The notes: a model not told the origin generated them from the sequence alone. A DNA stretch of 64,000 nt from Atlantibacter hermannii (GCA_900635495.1 LR134136.1:2542001-2606000), one strand, 5' to 3'. Positions 47,438-58,925 are shown, counted from the stretch's first letter. A program made the numbers and translations.

Positions 47438-47475
47438 CCGGAGAAGACGCCACGCGCCGTTCTTCTCCGTTTTTT
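47438..47475 (+). terminator. rho-independent terminator
   Basis: CGGAGAAG/CTTCTCCG arms and a run of six T lie 27 bp after the stop codon of the gene at 47182. Confidence 0.85.
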
Positions 47476-48052
47476 CTCTGTCAGAAAGTGTGCCTCTGTC
47501 TGCTCTCTTTAGCCGCAGTGCGCTAAAAATCGAACCGGCACGCGACCAACTGCCCCATGCTGACAATACCGCTCCCCCTTCGCTCTCCGTTATGAAAATA
47601 CGCACGACCTGAACCACAGCGCCCTGCCAGTGCTATTTGCGGAAAAACCCCGCTTCACATGTTGAGATATAGTCCTTCGTAGCGCACTGGCTACAGGACG
47701 GAGTGGTGGAATGTCGCGAACGCACCGGGGCAGAACAGCCCTGCCCGGCAAGCTCACGAAATTGTTATCAAATTGATTAATACCGCCATCAGCCTGTAGA
47801 TCAAAAACCGGCGTTACCACGCTGACTATACTGGAATGAGGCATGGCGAATGGGAACACTTCATCTCGGGCGCAGGCAGCCGTACAGATGCCGTCCGGAT
47901 GAGACACCACGTATAAGGCTCGTGGCCAGATAAAAACAGCAGGGATCGAGTGGGCATGTTCAAAATGAAAATGACGGTTATCGCCCACCCGCGCCACATA
48001 CCGTTATTAAACAGCCTTATAAATTTTATCTTTAATCAATGAGAGCATTCAT
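47476..48052. other. gene-free interval of about 575 bp upstream of ydbK
   Basis: No convincing gene. It should contain the ydbK promoter. In E. coli, ydbK is induced by SoxS under oxidative stress; no soxbox could be placed with confidence. Confidence 0.5.
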
Positions 48053-51000
48053 ATGATCACAATTGACGGCAATGGCGCAGTCGCGTCGGTTGCGTTCCGC
48101 GCCAGCGAAGTAATTGCCATCTATCCCATTACCCCCAGTTCGACGATGGCGGAACAGGCCGATGACTGGTCAGGCAATGGGGTGAAGAATGTCTGGGGTG
48201 ATGTGCCGCGCGTGGTGGAGATGCAGTCTGAAGCAGGCGCTATCGGCACCGTTCACGGCGCGTTGCAAACCGGCGCGCTGTCCACGTCGTTCACCTCCTC
48301 CCAGGGATTGTTATTGATGATCCCTACCCTGTATAAACTGGCCGGGCAACTGACGCCGTTTGTCCTGCACGTTGCGGCGCGTACCGTCGCCACCCACGCG
48401 TTGTCTATTTTTGGTGACCATTCCGACGTGATGGCCGTTCGCCAGACCGGTTGCGCCATGCTGTGCGCCGGTAGCGTGCAGGAAGCGCAGGATTTTGCGC
48501 TGATTTCCCATATCGCCACTCTGAAAAGCCGGGTGCCGTTTATTCATTTCTTTGATGGTTTCCGCACCTCGCACGAGATTAATAAAATCGTCCCGCTGTC
48601 TAACGAGACGATGTTAAGCCTGCTGCCGCAGGACGCGATCGACGCCCACCGTGCGCGGGCGCTTAACCCGGAACATCCGGTTATCCGGGGCACTTCGGCG
48701 AACCCGGATACCTATTTCCAGTCCAGGGAAGCCACCAACCCGTGGTACAACGCGGTGTACGAGCATGTTCAACAAACCATGAATGACTTCGCCGCCGCGA
48801 CGGGTCGCCAGTACCACCCCTTTGACTATTATGGTCATCCGCAGGCTGAACGCGTCATTGTGCTGATGGGTTCCGCTATTGGCACCTGTGAAGAAGTGGT
48901 GGATGACCTGCTGACCCGTGGGGAAAAGGTCGGGGTCCTGAAAGTTCGCTTATACCGTCCGTTCAATGCCAGCGCGATGCTGGAGGCGCTGCCGCAAAGC
49001 GTGCGTCAGGTCGCAGTGCTGGATCGCACCAAGGAGCCCGGCGCACTGGCCGAGCCGCTGTACCTCGACGTGATGACCGCGCTGGCGGAAGCGTTTTCTC
49101 GCGGCGAACGTGAAACACTGCCGCGGGTGATTGGCGGCCGTTATGGTTTGTCGTCGAAAGAGTTCGGCCCGGACTGCGTGCTGGCGGTGTTTGAAGAGCT
49201 GCACCAGGCCAAGCCTAAGCCGCGCTTTACGGTCGGGATCTATGACGACGTTACCAACCTGTCGCTGCCGCTACCGGAAAACACCCTGCCTTCTCATGCC
49301 AAGCTGGAAGCGCTGTTCTACGGTTTAGGCAGCGACGGCAGCGTGTCGGCAACCAAAAACAATATCAAAATTATCGGTAACGCCACGCCGTGGTACGCCC
49401 AGGGGTATTTCGTTTATGACTCCAAGAAGGCGGGCGGCCTGACGGTTTCCCACCTGCGGGTCAGCGAAAAACCGATCAACTCTGCCTACCTGGTGGATAA
49501 AGCTGATTTCGTCGGGTGCCACCAGCTTCAGTTCATCGACAAATACCGCATGGCGGAACAGCTCAAGCCGGGCGGCATTTTCCTGTTGAATACGCCTTAC
49601 AGTGCGGAAGATGTGTGGGATCGGTTGCCACAGGAAGTGCAGGCGGAACTCAATAAAAAACAGGCGCGTTTATTCATTATTAACGCCCAGAAAATCGCCC
49701 GGGAATGCCAGCTCGGCGCGCGTATCAATACTGTTATGCAAATGGCCTTTTTCCATTTAACCGGGATTTTGCCAGGCGACAGCGCGCTACAACAGTTGCA
49801 AGGCGCTATCGCCAAAAGCTACAGCAGTAAAGGCCAGGAACTGGTTGAACGGAACTGGCAAGCGCTGGCCCTGGCGCGGGAGTCCCTCTTCGCCGTGCCG
49901 TTGCAGCCGGTTAACAGCCAGAGCGCCTGCCGTCCGCCGGTGGTCGCCGACGCTGCGCCGGATTTTGTCAAAACCGTCACCGCCGCGATGCTGGCAGGCC
50001 TGGGCGATGCGTTGCCCGTCTCCGCCCTGCCGCCAGACGGCACCTGGCCGCTGGGCACTACACGCTGGGAAAAACGCAATATCGCCGAAGAAATTCCCAT
50101 CTGGAAAACCGGAGCTTTGCACCCAGTGTAACCATTGCGTGGCCGCCTGCCCGCACTCAGCCATTCGCGCAAAAGTCGTGTCGCCTGAAGCCCTGGAAGC
50201 CGCGCCGGACGCACTGCAATCACTGGACGTGAAGTCACGCGATATGCGCGGCCAGAAATACGTGTTGCAGGTCGCGCCGGAAGACTGCACCGGCTGCAAT
50301 TTGTGCGTGGAAGTCTGCCCGGCGAAAGATCGTCAGGATCCGGACATCAAGGCCATCAATATGATGTCGCGTCTTGAGCATGTCGAAGAGGAGAAGGTCA
50401 ACTATGACTTCTTCCTCCAGTTGCCGGAAATCGATCGCAACCAGCTGGAGCGCATCGACATCCGTACATCGCAGCTGATCTCGCCGCTGTTTGAATACTC
50501 CGGCGCCTGTTCCGGCTGCGGCGAAACGCCGTATATCAAGCTGCTGACCCAGCTTTTATGGCGATCGTTTGCTGATTGCTAACGCCACAGGCTGCTCCTC
50601 AATTTACGGGGGCAATCTGCCTTCAACACCGTACACCACCGATGCCAACGGTCGTGGCCCGGCCTGGGCTAACTCGCTGTTTGAGGATAATGCTGAATTT
50701 GGGCTCGGCTTCCGGTTGACCGTCGACCAACATCGCGCTCGCGTTATGCGCCTGCTGGACCAGTTCGCCGATAAGATCCCGGCGGAACTCCATGCGGAGT
50801 TGCACAGCGATGCCACACCGGAGGTTCGTCGGGAACAGGTGGCCCGGTTGCGCCAGCATTTAGCAGACGAAACCAGCGCCGACGCCCGCCAGTTGCTGAC
50901 CGATGCCGATGCGCTGGTGGAGAAATCCATCTGGCTGATTGGCGGTGACGGCTGGGCTTATGATATCGGCTTTGGTGGCCTTGACCATGTGTTAAGTCTG

Positions 51001-51572
51001 ACCGAAAACGTCAATATCCTGGTGTTGGATACTCAATGTTACTCGAATACCGGCGGCCAGGCCTCAAAAGCCACGCCGCTCGGTGCGGTCACCAAGTTTG
51101 GCGAGCACGGCAAGCGCAAGGCGCGTAAAGATCTGGGTGTCAGCATGATGATGTACGGACATGTTTACGTGGCGCAAATCTCTCTGGGCGCACAGCTTAA
51201 CCAGACGGTGAAAGCGATTCAGGAAGCGGAGGCGTATCCGGGACCCTCCGCTGATTATTGCCTACAGCCCCTGCGAAGAGCACGGCTACGATCTGGCGCT
51301 GAGCCACGATCAGATGCGTCAGTTGACGGCCACCGGCTTCTGGCCGCTGTACCGCTTTGATCCGCGTCGTGCTGACGAGGGTAAACTGCCACTGGCGCTG
51401 GACCTCCCGTCCGCCGTCAGACGCGCTGGCCGAAACGCTACTCAACGAGCAGCGCTTCCGCAGATTAAATGCGCAGCAGCCTGACGTTGCGGAACAGTTG
51501 TGGAAAGACGCGGCGGCGGATCTGCAAAAACGGTATGACTTCCTGGCGCAAATGGCCGGTAAAGCTGACTGA
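48053..51572 (+). CDS. ydbK: pyruvate:flavodoxin/ferredoxin oxidoreductase YdbK/NifJ (four frame breaks)
   Basis: Joined frames give about 1,172 residues matching E. coli YdbK. Domains in order: pyrimidine-binding domain (MITIDGNGAVASVAFRASEV, YPITPSSTMAEQADDW), domain II (ERVIVLMGSAIGTCEEVVDD), gamma domain, two 4Fe-4S clusters (CTQCNHCVAACP and CTGCNLCVEVCPAKDR), and the TPP domain with its third cluster Cys in SGACSGCGETPYIK and IGGDGWAYDIGFGGLDHVL. Extra bases near 50105, 50554, 51245 and 51405 break the frame; each lies in a short run and its removal restores the sequence. The enzyme oxidises pyruvate to acetyl-CoA and reduces flavodoxin. A terminator follows at 51595. Confidence 0.95.
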
Positions 51573-51594
51573 TCCACTGATGAAGTAAGTGTAA

Positions 51595-51621
51595 ACGCCC
51601 CGCCTTGTGGCGGGGCGTTTT
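51595..51621 (+). terminator. rho-independent terminator of ydbK
   Basis: ACGCCCCGCC/GGCGGGGCGT stem with a TTGT loop and four T. It lies 22 bp after the stop codon. Confidence 0.92.
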
Positions 51622-51657
51622 GTTATTTCTCCCGGTTCGCCTCCTGCGATCTGTGCC

Positions 51658-51719
51658 AAAAAAATCCCGAACCTGAGTTCGGGAAAATAATCAATGAGGC
51701 AAATAAAAAGACATATAAC
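51658..51719 (-). ncRNA. micC: MicC-like small RNA, short form
   Basis: On the minus strand the sequence begins GTTATATGTCTTTTTATTTG, close to the 5' end of E. coli MicC (GTTATATGCCTTTATTG). It ends with the hairpin CCCGAA/TTCGGG and seven T. It lies between ydbK and ompN and is divergent from ompN, exactly where micC lies in E. coli. MicC pairs through its 5' end with the ompC (and in Salmonella ompD) mRNA with the help of Hfq. This copy is only about 62 nt, compared with about 109 nt in E. coli; the middle part is missing. Confidence 0.65.
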
Positions 51720-51951
51720 ACAGACATCCTAAATAACTTTCCCGGTCAAATATAATAGATATTTTTGCATACTAATGATAAAAACATTCATGCATTATAT
51801 CACCATATCATTATATTTCCCCTGAATTGTCTTGATAAAAATATAATTCACAATTAACAAATAACACATATTTGATTAAGTCTGTTTATGGGTAGCATAA
51901 GTGTGCCCCGGTCTTCGGGGCACATAAAAAACATGCTATAGGAATAAAAAA

Positions 51952-53078
51952 ATGAAAAGAAAAGTACTGGCCCTTATCGTCCCTGCTTTATTAGCAGCGG
52001 GCGCCGCTCACTCCGCAGAAATTTATAATAAAGACGGTAATAAGCTCGATCTGTATGGCAAGGTTGATGCGCTGCACTATTTTTCCGATAACTCGTCTGC
52101 CGATGGCGATCAGACCTATTTGCGTATCGGCTTTAAAGGCGAAACCCAAATTTCCGATCAACTGACAGGCTATGGTCAGTGGGAATATCAGGTTCAGGCG
52201 AACAACACCGAATCCAACACCGGCGACAATCAGTCCTGGACGCGTCTTGGCTTCGCTGGCCTAAAGTTTGGCGACTACGGTTCCTTTGATTATGGTCGTA
52301 ACTATGGTGTGCTTTACGACGTGGAAGCCTGGACGGATATGCTGCCTGAATTCGGTGGCGACTCCTACTCCTTCGCTGATAACTATATGACCAGCCGCGC
52401 CAACGGCGTTGCAACCTATCGCAACAGCGACTTCTTCGGTCTGGTGGACGGCCTGAATTTCGCTGTGCAGTATCAGGGAAATAACGAAGGCAGCAGCAAT
52501 GGTAATGAAGGCACCAATAACGGCCGCGACTTCCGCCATGAAAACGGCGATGGCTGGGGTATTTCTTCCACCTATGACATTGGCATGGGCTTCAGCGTCG
52601 GCGCGGCTTATACCTCTTCAGACCGTACCAGCGATCAAACCTGGCATGGCCGCTCGTCAGAAATCTATGCAGGCGGCGATACAGCGGACGCGTGGACTGC
52701 AGGCATGAAATATGACGCTAATAATATTTATTTTGCCGCCATGTATTCTGAAACCCGCAATATGACGCCTTATGGCGACGAAGGTGTTGCCAATAAAACG
52801 CAAAACTTTGAAGTCACCGCGCAATATCAGTTTGACTTTGGCCTGCGCCCGACGGCGTCTTTCCTGATGTCTAAAGGTAAGGATCTGAATACCGTTTACG
52901 GTAATGACGAAGATTTAGTGAAATACGCTGACGTTGGCGCATATTACTTCTTCAATAAAAATATGTCGGCTTATGTAGATTATAAAATCAACCTGCTCGA
53001 CGAGGATGATAATTTCTACAAAGATAATAACATCGGTACCGATGATATTGTCGCGCTGGCCTGGTTTACCAGTTCTGA
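51952..53078 (+). CDS. ompN: OmpN-type trimeric porin (one frameshift at the end)
   Basis: The precursor has a signal peptide ([20 protein letters not shown], then [16 protein letters not shown]). The OmpC/OmpF-class barrel includes the constriction-loop [20 protein letters not shown], which carries the PEFGGD motif of loop 3. Loop sequences such as [20 protein letters not shown] match OmpN better than OmpC or OmpF. Near 53059 one base is missing; the restored end is DIVALGLVYQF with the C-terminal Phe needed for Bam recognition. Corrected length is about 375 residues. Position between micC and dbpA supports ompN. Confidence 0.92.
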
Positions 53079-53087
53079 GTTTAAACG

Positions 53088-53117
53088 CCTGAACCCGCCG
53101 GTAACGGCGGGTTCAGG
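53088..53117. terminator. strong hairpin between ompN and dbpA
   Basis: A perfect 12-bp stem CCTGAACCCGCC/GGCGGGTTCAGG around GGTAAC lies between the convergent ompN and dbpA stops. There is no clear T run, but the position supports a terminator or mRNA 3'-end stabiliser. Confidence 0.65.
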
Positions 53118-53132
53118 CCTGCGAATGCCCGG

Positions 53133-54512
53133 TTATTTCAGCAGACGGACCTTACAACTTTTTCCTTTGATCTTGCCCTGCTGGAGCTGCTTCCACGCGT
53201 GACGGGCGACCGACTGACGCACTGCCACGTAAGCATGCATTGGATGCATATCGATTTTGCCGATATCCGCGCCATCAAGCCCCATATCGCCGGTCAATGC
53301 GCCAAGAATATCGCCAGGGCGCATTTTGGCTTTTTTACCGCCATCAATGCACAGCGTCGCCATTTCCGCTTCCAGCGGCTTCACGTTGCTGCTGACCAGC
53401 GGTTCGCGCCAGTCAAGCGACAGGCCCAGCATCTCTGACAAAATCGTCGCGCGCTGCGCCTCTTCCGGTGCGCACAGGCTGACAGCCAGCCCGCTCTGCC
53501 CGGCGCGTGCGGTACGGCCAATACGATGAACGTGTACTTCCGGGTCCCAGGAGAGTTCATAGTTGATCACCATCTCCAGCGACTTGATATCCAGGCCGCG
53601 TGCGGCGACATCGGTCGCGACCAGTACGCGGCTGCTGCCGTTGGCAAAACGCACCAGCGTTTGATCGCGGTCGCGCTGTTCCATATCACCGTGCAGTGCC
53701 AGCGCGCTCTGGCTATGCTCATTCAGCGCGTCGCACACCTCCTGGCAATCTTTTTTGGTGTTACAAAACACCACGCAGGAAGCTGGTTGATGTTTACTTA
53801 ACAGGCTTAACAGCAGCGGGATTTTTTGGCGGCGTGAGGCTTCATAGAACTGCTGCTCAACGGCCGGGAGTGCGTCCACGCTGTCGATTTCAATATGTTG
53901 GGCGTTACGCTGGACGCGGCTGCTGATAGCGGCAATGGATTCCGGCCAGGTGGCGGAAAACAAAAGCGTCTGGCGCTGTGGCGGCGCATGGCGGATCACG
54001 TCATCTATGGCGTCGCTAAACCCCATATCCAGCATCCGATCCGCCTCATCCAGCACCAGGGTTTTTAATGCTTCAAGCGATACGGTGCCTTTTTCCAGAT
54101 GGTCCAGCAACCGTCCCGGCGTGGCGACGATGATATGAGGCGCGTGTTGTAAAGAATCACGCTGCGCGCCGAACGGCTGGCCGCCGCACAGTGTCAGCAC
54201 TTTGATATTAGGTAAATAGCGCGCCAGACGACGCAGCTCTTTCGCCACCTGATCCGCCAGCTCACGCGTGGGACACAGCACCAGCGATTGGGTAATAAAA
54301 CGGCTGGCGTCGATATGCTGGAGCAGGCCCAGACCGAACGCCGCAGTTTTCCCACTGCCGGTTTTCGCCTGGGCGCGTACGTCTTTCCCCGCGAGAATGG
54401 CCGGAAGTGCCGCCGCCTGTACCGGCGTCATGGTCTGGTAGCCCAGCTCATCCAGATTAGCGAGCAGTTCGGCAGGCAAAGCGTTTAACGTTGAAAAGGC
54501 GGTCACGGTCAT
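53133..54512 (-). CDS. dbpA: ATP-dependent RNA helicase DbpA
   Basis: The 459-residue DEAD-box helicase has all motifs intact: Q motif [31 protein letters not shown] (I), [10 protein letters not shown] (Ia), [18 protein letters not shown] (II), FSATWPES (III), and [16 protein letters not shown] with [13 protein letters not shown] (V and VI). The C-terminal 75 residues ([20 protein letters not shown] to [11 protein letters not shown]) are the RNA-recognition domain that binds hairpin 92 of 23S rRNA. DbpA acts in late 50S ribosome assembly. There are no frame breaks. Confidence 0.97.
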   Translation of the reverse strand: MTVTAFSTLNALPAELLANLDELGYQTMTPVQAAALPAILAGKDVRAQAKTGSGKTAAFGLGLLQHIDASRFITQSLVLCPTRELADQVAKELRRLARYLPNIKVLTLCGGQPFGAQRDSLQHAPHIIVATPGRLLDHLEKGTVSLEALKTLVLDEADRMLDMGFSDAIDDVIRHAPPQRQTLLFSATWPESIAAISSRVQRNAQHIEIDSVDALPAVEQQFYEASRRQKIPLLLSLLSKHQPASCVVFCNTKKDCQEVCDALNEHSQSALALHGDMEQRDRDQTLVRFANGSSRVLVATDVAARGLDIKSLEMVINYELSWDPEVHVHRIGRTARAGQSGLAVSLCAPEEAQRATILSEMLGLSLDWREPLVSSNVKPLEAEMATLCIDGGKKAKMRPGDILGALTGDMGLDGADIGKIDMHPMHAYVAVRQSVARHAWKQLQQGKIKGKSCKVRLLK

Positions 54513-54595
54513 CTCTCTGATATCAAGCGGGCCGCTATGCTAGCAGATTCGTGTCGCAGGATCATGGTATGCGGCGCGATACGCTGAAAAACAAA

Positions 54596-54618
54596 CAGGC
54601 CCGGTTAACGGGCCTGCG
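54596..54618 (-). terminator. rho-independent terminator
   Basis: CAGGCCCG/CGGGCCTG stem with GTTAA loop, then TTTG and a T run on the minus strand. It is 3 bp after the stop of the gene at 54621. Confidence 0.85.
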
Positions 54619-54620
54619 GA

Positions 54621-54818
54621 TTATTGCGCTTTAAACGGGTCTTTTTCATCATCCTCATGATCGTCCCGTTTGCGGGGAATTTCACCCTGCTTATTCGGTG
54701 CGTCCTGCACCTGATGCTCGTCTTCTTCGTAAGCATTTCCCGCGTTCGGTGCAACCTCTGGCAACCCTTTGCTGACTTCGCCTTCTTTGTTGCGCTCGCT
54801 ATTGGTTTTATCAGACAT
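54621..54818 (-). CDS. small hydrophilic, probably disordered protein
   Basis: The 65-residue protein (MSDKTNSERNKEGEVSKGLP, then APNKQGEIPRKRDDHEDDEK) has almost no hydrophobic residues and ends DPFKAQ. AGGAGAGAAAACG precedes the ATG and a terminator follows directly, so it is a real single-gene unit. Its composition resembles stress-related, disordered hydrophilins. No function is known to me. Confidence 0.75.
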   Translation of the reverse strand: MSDKTNSERNKEGEVSKGLPEVAPNAGNAYEEDEHQVQDAPNKQGEIPRKRDDHEDDEKDPFKAQ

Positions 54819-54877
54819 CGTTTTCTCTCCTTATGTGTCGTCAGTTAAGTGTAGACGACCGGAGAAAATGGAGCATT

Positions 54878-55183
54878 TCAGCCGGTTTTCGCGCATTTCA
54901 ACGCACTACCGGTACCGCCGCGCTGATCAATGGTTTGCACCACCACCGAATCCGCACCCAGTTTTAACGCTTCCATTTGCAGATCGTTTTTCACCTGCTG
55001 CTGGTACTCATCCGTGTCCAGAAACGCCAGAGGGTTGCGGTGCGAGACCACATTGCCAATAAACTGACACTGGGAAGAAAAGGCGCTGTTGCCTTTGATG
55101 ATCCCAACCCGGTCTGCCTGTGAATCCACCGTCGCGCATCCGGCGAGGCTGACAATGCTTAATGCAATAATAATTTTTTTCAT
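54878..55183 (-). CDS. DUF4156-like lipoprotein
   Basis: The 101-residue precursor starts MKKIIIALSIVSLAGCATVD with a lipobox (Cys16). The mature part has the DUF4156 rhythm: CQFIGNVVSHRNPLAFLDTD, QQVKNDLQMEALKLGADSVV and VQTIDQRGG. These are small outer-membrane lipoproteins related to E. coli YjeI, of unknown function. The ATG at 55183 is preceded by GGGGTGTCATT. It is monocistronic. Confidence 0.8.
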   Translation of the reverse strand: MKKIIIALSIVSLAGCATVDSQADRVGIIKGNSAFSSQCQFIGNVVSHRNPLAFLDTDEYQQQVKNDLQMEALKLGADSVVVQTIDQRGGTGSALKCAKTG

Positions 55184-55457
55184 AATGACACCCCAGGTTG
55201 ATTTCTGCGCAGCATAAAGCATAACCGTTGGTGGAACCTAAACGAAAGCTCACCAGACCCGTCGATATATTCTTACGCGCAGGCGGGTGACGGCGTTATC
55301 GGGATTCGGTCGGATAAGCAGGCCGTTTATACCAGCCTGCGGGGGACCAAACCCGTCATGGCTGAACGCCTGGCGCGTCCCGCTGGATGCAGAACGCGTC
55401 AGGCGTCAGTAACGAAGCGTTATCTTAAAAATAAACGTTAACGCCGCCGCCGGTTTG

Positions 55458-57117
55458 TCAGAATTTTACCCAGTCCGCAGTGGCTAATGTCGGGGTACTG
55501 CTGTTAAAAACCGGTGCAGACGCTTTTTTGACGCGTTCACGCGGTGCAGCCTCGGCAAGTTCTCTGCCCGGTTCATCGCACTTAAACACTTCGACGCTAT
55601 CAAGAAGTATCCGCGCCTGCTCCTTGAGTGAAGCACTGGCTGCTGAAGACTCTTCTACCAGCGCAGCATTTTGCTGTGTGGTGGTGTCTATCTGTCCCAT
55701 CGCAATATTGATTTGGGTAATACCCTCGCTCTGTTCTTCGCTGGCCCGCGCAATCTCATCCACCAGCCCCTGTACGCCGGTCACATTGTCAACGATGCCA
55801 TTCATACCGCTGCCTGCTTCATCAACCAGAACGCGGCAACTGCTGATTTTGCTGACTGAAGCGTGAATGATTTCTTTAATTTCTTTCGCTGAAGAAGCGC
55901 TTCGTTGGGCAAGTGTACGCACCTCACCTGCAACGACAGCGAATCCGCGCCCCCTGCTCCCCTGCCCGCGCCGCTTCAACCGCCGCATTCAGCGCCAGGA
56001 TATTGGTCTGGAAGGCGATACCTTCGATGGTGGTTACAATAGCGGCCATTTTTCCAGAATCGGAATGAATATCCTGCATACTGGTCAGCACATTACTCAT
56101 TCGTTCATTATTTTCCCGGATGATTGCGCCGGTTTCGCTGAATAACTGGTTAACGTGACGGGAGTTATCGGCAGAACGTTTGATGGTTGAAGTCAGTTGC
56201 TCCAGCGTAGCGGCGGTTTCTTCCACGCTGGCCGCTTGCTCTTCTGTTCTGGAAGCAAGATCGAGGTTACCGGCATCAATTTCATTCGCAGCGTGGGAAA
56301 TCGTTTCGGCACCGTTTTTAACATCAGTAACCGTATTTGCGAGGCCAGTAATCATATCTTTTAACGACTTCATTAATAATCCCAGCTGATCTTTAGAAGA
56401 TACGTTGACATCAACCGTTAAATCGCCGGCAGCCACTCTACTGGCAACCGAAACGGCTTCTTCCAGTGGGCGGGTAATACTTCGCGTGATGAACCAGGCG
56501 GTGAGAATGCCTAAAACGATACTTAACCCAATAACGGTTGAAATAATGAGCTGGGAAAATGCTGACTGTTGATTAATTTTTACATAGGCATCATCAATAA
56601 GCTGCGACTGAAAATTACTTAGCTCCTTCAGCGACTGGGTATAATTTTGCGTGGCAGGATAAAACTCATGAGAAATGAATTGATTAATCTCCTGGCTTTT
56701 TCCATTCTCCGCCATTTCCAGCCCTAAGCGACGCAATTCAATGTATTTATTACGTTCTGCGATCACCTGCGCGAGTAATTTCTTACCGGACTCCAGTCGA
56801 ATCATCGGTACGAGTTTGTCCTGCAATGCCGCCACTTTATCGGCAGAAACCTTCATCGGTTGTTGGAGTAATTTTCTTAAGGCCGGGTCTGTGGTGCTCA
56901 TCATTGCCATGGCCAGTCCGCTGTTATCGTTGACGGCGCTCGTCCAGTCTTCGATGATGCGTTCCTTGGGAAGAAGCCATGTAATCATCTGATTGACATC
57001 GCTGTCACTACTTCTTGTTAACCAAAAGGCGCTGCCTCCCATTACCACTGACATAAAGAGCAACAGAGCAAAACCCATACCCATACGCATGCCAACGCTC
57101 AAATTATTCAGTTTCAT
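55458..57117 (-). CDS. methyl-accepting chemotaxis protein (one frameshift)
   Basis: GGAAGGGGA before the ATG at 57117 sets the start at MKLNNLSVGMRMGMGFALLL. A first membrane helix, a four-helix-bundle periplasmic domain of about 155 residues, a second helix (IISTVIGLSIVLGILTAWFI), HAMP (RPLEEAVSVASRVAAGDLTV) and the MCP signalling domain follow. The hairpin tip reads IEGIAFQTNILALNAAVEAA. One extra C in C5 (55950-55954) breaks the frame; corrected, it reads GEQGRGFAVVAGEVRTLAQR. Corrected length is about 553 residues. The end is DWVKF, close to but not the NWETF pentapeptide bound by CheR. The ligand is unknown. Confidence 0.9.
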
Positions 57118-57956
57118 CACATCCCCTTCCATATACAGCAACCTCTTATCAACAAGAAAATCTCGTTGATGTTTTGGAGGCAATGAATAAACCAACCTTT
57201 CATCTGTAATATCGGAGGAAATGTATTTTTCTGTAATGCTATTTATATCCAAAGCAGGCAGTAATGCGCTGGTTATCGCCATATTGTGACACATGTCTAA
57301 ATGTAAAAAATTCGCGGCAAGTTAACTTGTTGATTTTAAATTTTATATATCCACCTTTCGTTTCATTATTAAATCGAAATCTGTACCGAAGCCTGAATTT
57401 AAAGAGTGTTTATTGTTCAATAATATAATTACGGCATTTTTATAATTAATTACATCCATTCCCTTATCAATATTTTAACAATGCACAATAATATATCTTA
57501 CAAAATATATTTTAATCATAAATCGAACATCATTCTGGTGATGCCCTGTTATCATTAAGCATGAAAAAGGACGAGCGATAAAACTCTCTGCGTGAAGACC
57601 ATCACAAAAATTATCCGATGAGCCATTTTGTTGGTAAGTTGCGTGGCTTGCCGCAGGCACCCCTTGATGCGTCGCCCCAAAGAGTGATGAGTGAACCGTC
57701 GCTGTAAAACGTGCTGGCATTCGGCGGCGCAATCCGTACCATACACGCCACACTTATGCGTGTTGGTGACTTTCAGCCGGCGCAAACCCGTCATATACAG
57801 CCAGATAGGCTGTGAAAATGCGCACAGGGTCTACGAAATTTTGGGTGTGTGGATTGATGACATGAACGGCGAGCAGGCTGACATGTTGAATGCCTGGCTC
57901 AAACCTTAGCGTTTATGCCCCTCTGATGCCCTTTTGTCATGTTGGAATTCGAAAGA
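57118..57956. other. 840-bp interval between the chemotaxis gene and ttcA
   Basis: The left 370 bp are very AT-rich and hold the chemotaxis gene promoter. The right part (57540-57910) is more balanced and contains short frames on both strands. One plus-strand frame ends ENAHRVYEILGVWIDDMNGE, then QADMLNAWLKP. None has a known family or a good start. It may be debris of an earlier insertion at the ttcA 5' end. Confidence 0.45.
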
Positions 57957-58889
57957 ATGAATGAAATACAAGAAGTTACAAAGAAACAACAATACAATCT
58001 GAACAAGCTCCAGAAGCGACTACGCCGTAACGTCGGCGAAGCCATTGCCGATTTCAATATGATTGAAGACGGCGACCGGATTATGGTTTGCCTCTCTGGC
58101 GGCAAAGACAGCTATACCATGCTGGAAATTTTGCGCAATCTGCAGCAAAGCGCGCCCATTAGCTTCAGCCTGGTGGCGGTGAACCTCGATCAGAAGCAGC
58201 CAGGTTTCCCGGAACATGTTCTGCCGCAATATCTGGAAAGCATCGGCGTTGAGTATAAGATCGTCGAAGAAAATACCTACGGGATTGTGAAGGATAAAAT
58301 CCCGGAAGGGAAAACCACCTGCTCCCTGTGCTCGCGCCTGCGTCGCGGTATTCTCTACCGCACCGCCACCGAACTGGGCGCGACTAAAATCGCCCTTGGT
58401 CACCACCGCGATGATATTCTTCAGACGCTTTTTCTGAATATGTTCTACGGTGGAAAAATGAAAGGCATGCCGCCGAAGCTGATGAGCGACGACGGAAAGC
58501 ACATCGTGATCCGTCCGCTGGCCTACTGCCGCGAGAAGGACATTGAGCGTTTCGCCGAAGCAAAAGGTTACCCGATTATTCCATGCAACCTCTGCGGCTC
58601 ACAGCCGAATCTGCAACGCCAGGTGATCGCGGATATGCTGCGCGACTGGGACAAACGTTACCCGGGCCGCATTGAGACCATGTTCAGCGCGATGCAGAAC
58701 GTTGTGCCGTCTCATTTAAGCGATACCAGCCTGTTTGATTTTAAATCCATCACGCATGGCAGCGATGTGGTTGACGGCGGCGATCTGGCCTTTGACCGCG
58801 AAGAAATCCCGATGATGCCGGCTGGCTGGGTGCCGGAAGATGACGAGACGCCGCCAGTTCAGCGCCTCGACGTGCTGGAAATTAAATAA
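57957..58889 (+). CDS. ttcA: tRNA 2-thiocytidine biosynthesis protein TtcA
   Basis: The product of about 310 residues matches Ttc[21 protein letters not shown], the PP-loop [15 protein letters not shown], the Cys pair in [20 protein letters not shown] that holds the Fe-S cluster, [20 protein letters not shown], and [15 protein letters not shown]. TtcA uses ATP and an iron-sulfur cluster to thiolate C32 of some tRNAs. The start at 57957 ([12 protein letters not shown]) fits homologues; an ATG six codons earlier is possible. The 5' coding region contains a 26-base segment like the Rac prophage attachment core. Confidence 0.96.
   Translation: MNEIQEVTKKQQYNLNKLQKRLRRNVGEAIADFNMIEDGDRIMVCLSGGKDSYTMLEILRNLQQSAPISFSLVAVNLDQKQPGFPEHVLPQYLESIGVEYKIVEENTYGIVKDKIPEGKTTCSLCSRLRRGILYRTATELGATKIALGHHRDDILQTLFLNMFYGGKMKGMPPKLMSDDGKHIVIRPLAYCREKDIERFAEAKGYPIIPCNLCGSQPNLQRQVIADMLRDWDKRYPGRIETMFSAMQNVVPSHLSDTSLFDFKSITHGSDVVDGGDLAFDREEIPMMPAGWVPEDDETPPVQRLDVLEIK
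57981..58006. other. possible prophage attachment core in the 5' end of ttcA
   Basis: The minus strand reads TTGTTCAGATTGTATTGTTG followed by TTTCTT. It differs at about two positions from the 26-base attachment core I remember for the Rac prophage, which integrates in ttcA of E. coli. It is part of the ttcA coding sequence, so the resemblance may simply reflect gene conservation. Confidence 0.4.
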
Positions 58890-58894
58890 GCCTG

Positions 58895-58921
58895 ATGCCC
58901 TCTCACGAGGGCATTTTTTTT
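58895..58921 (+). terminator. rho-independent terminator of ttcA
   Basis: ATGCCCTC/GAGGGCAT stem with TCAC loop and a run of eight T, 6 bp after the stop codon. Confidence 0.92.
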
Positions 58922-58925
58922 GCCT

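Noticed and set aside
48053..51572. A nitrogen-fixation (nif) cluster, suggested by the NifJ-like enzyme
   Set aside because: The neighbours are hslJ, ydbJ and ompN, the normal context of the housekeeping YdbK enzyme; no other nif gene is present.
57555..57909. Genes on either strand upstream of ttcA
   Set aside because: No start signal, no family and overlapping frames; kept only as a possible insertion scar.
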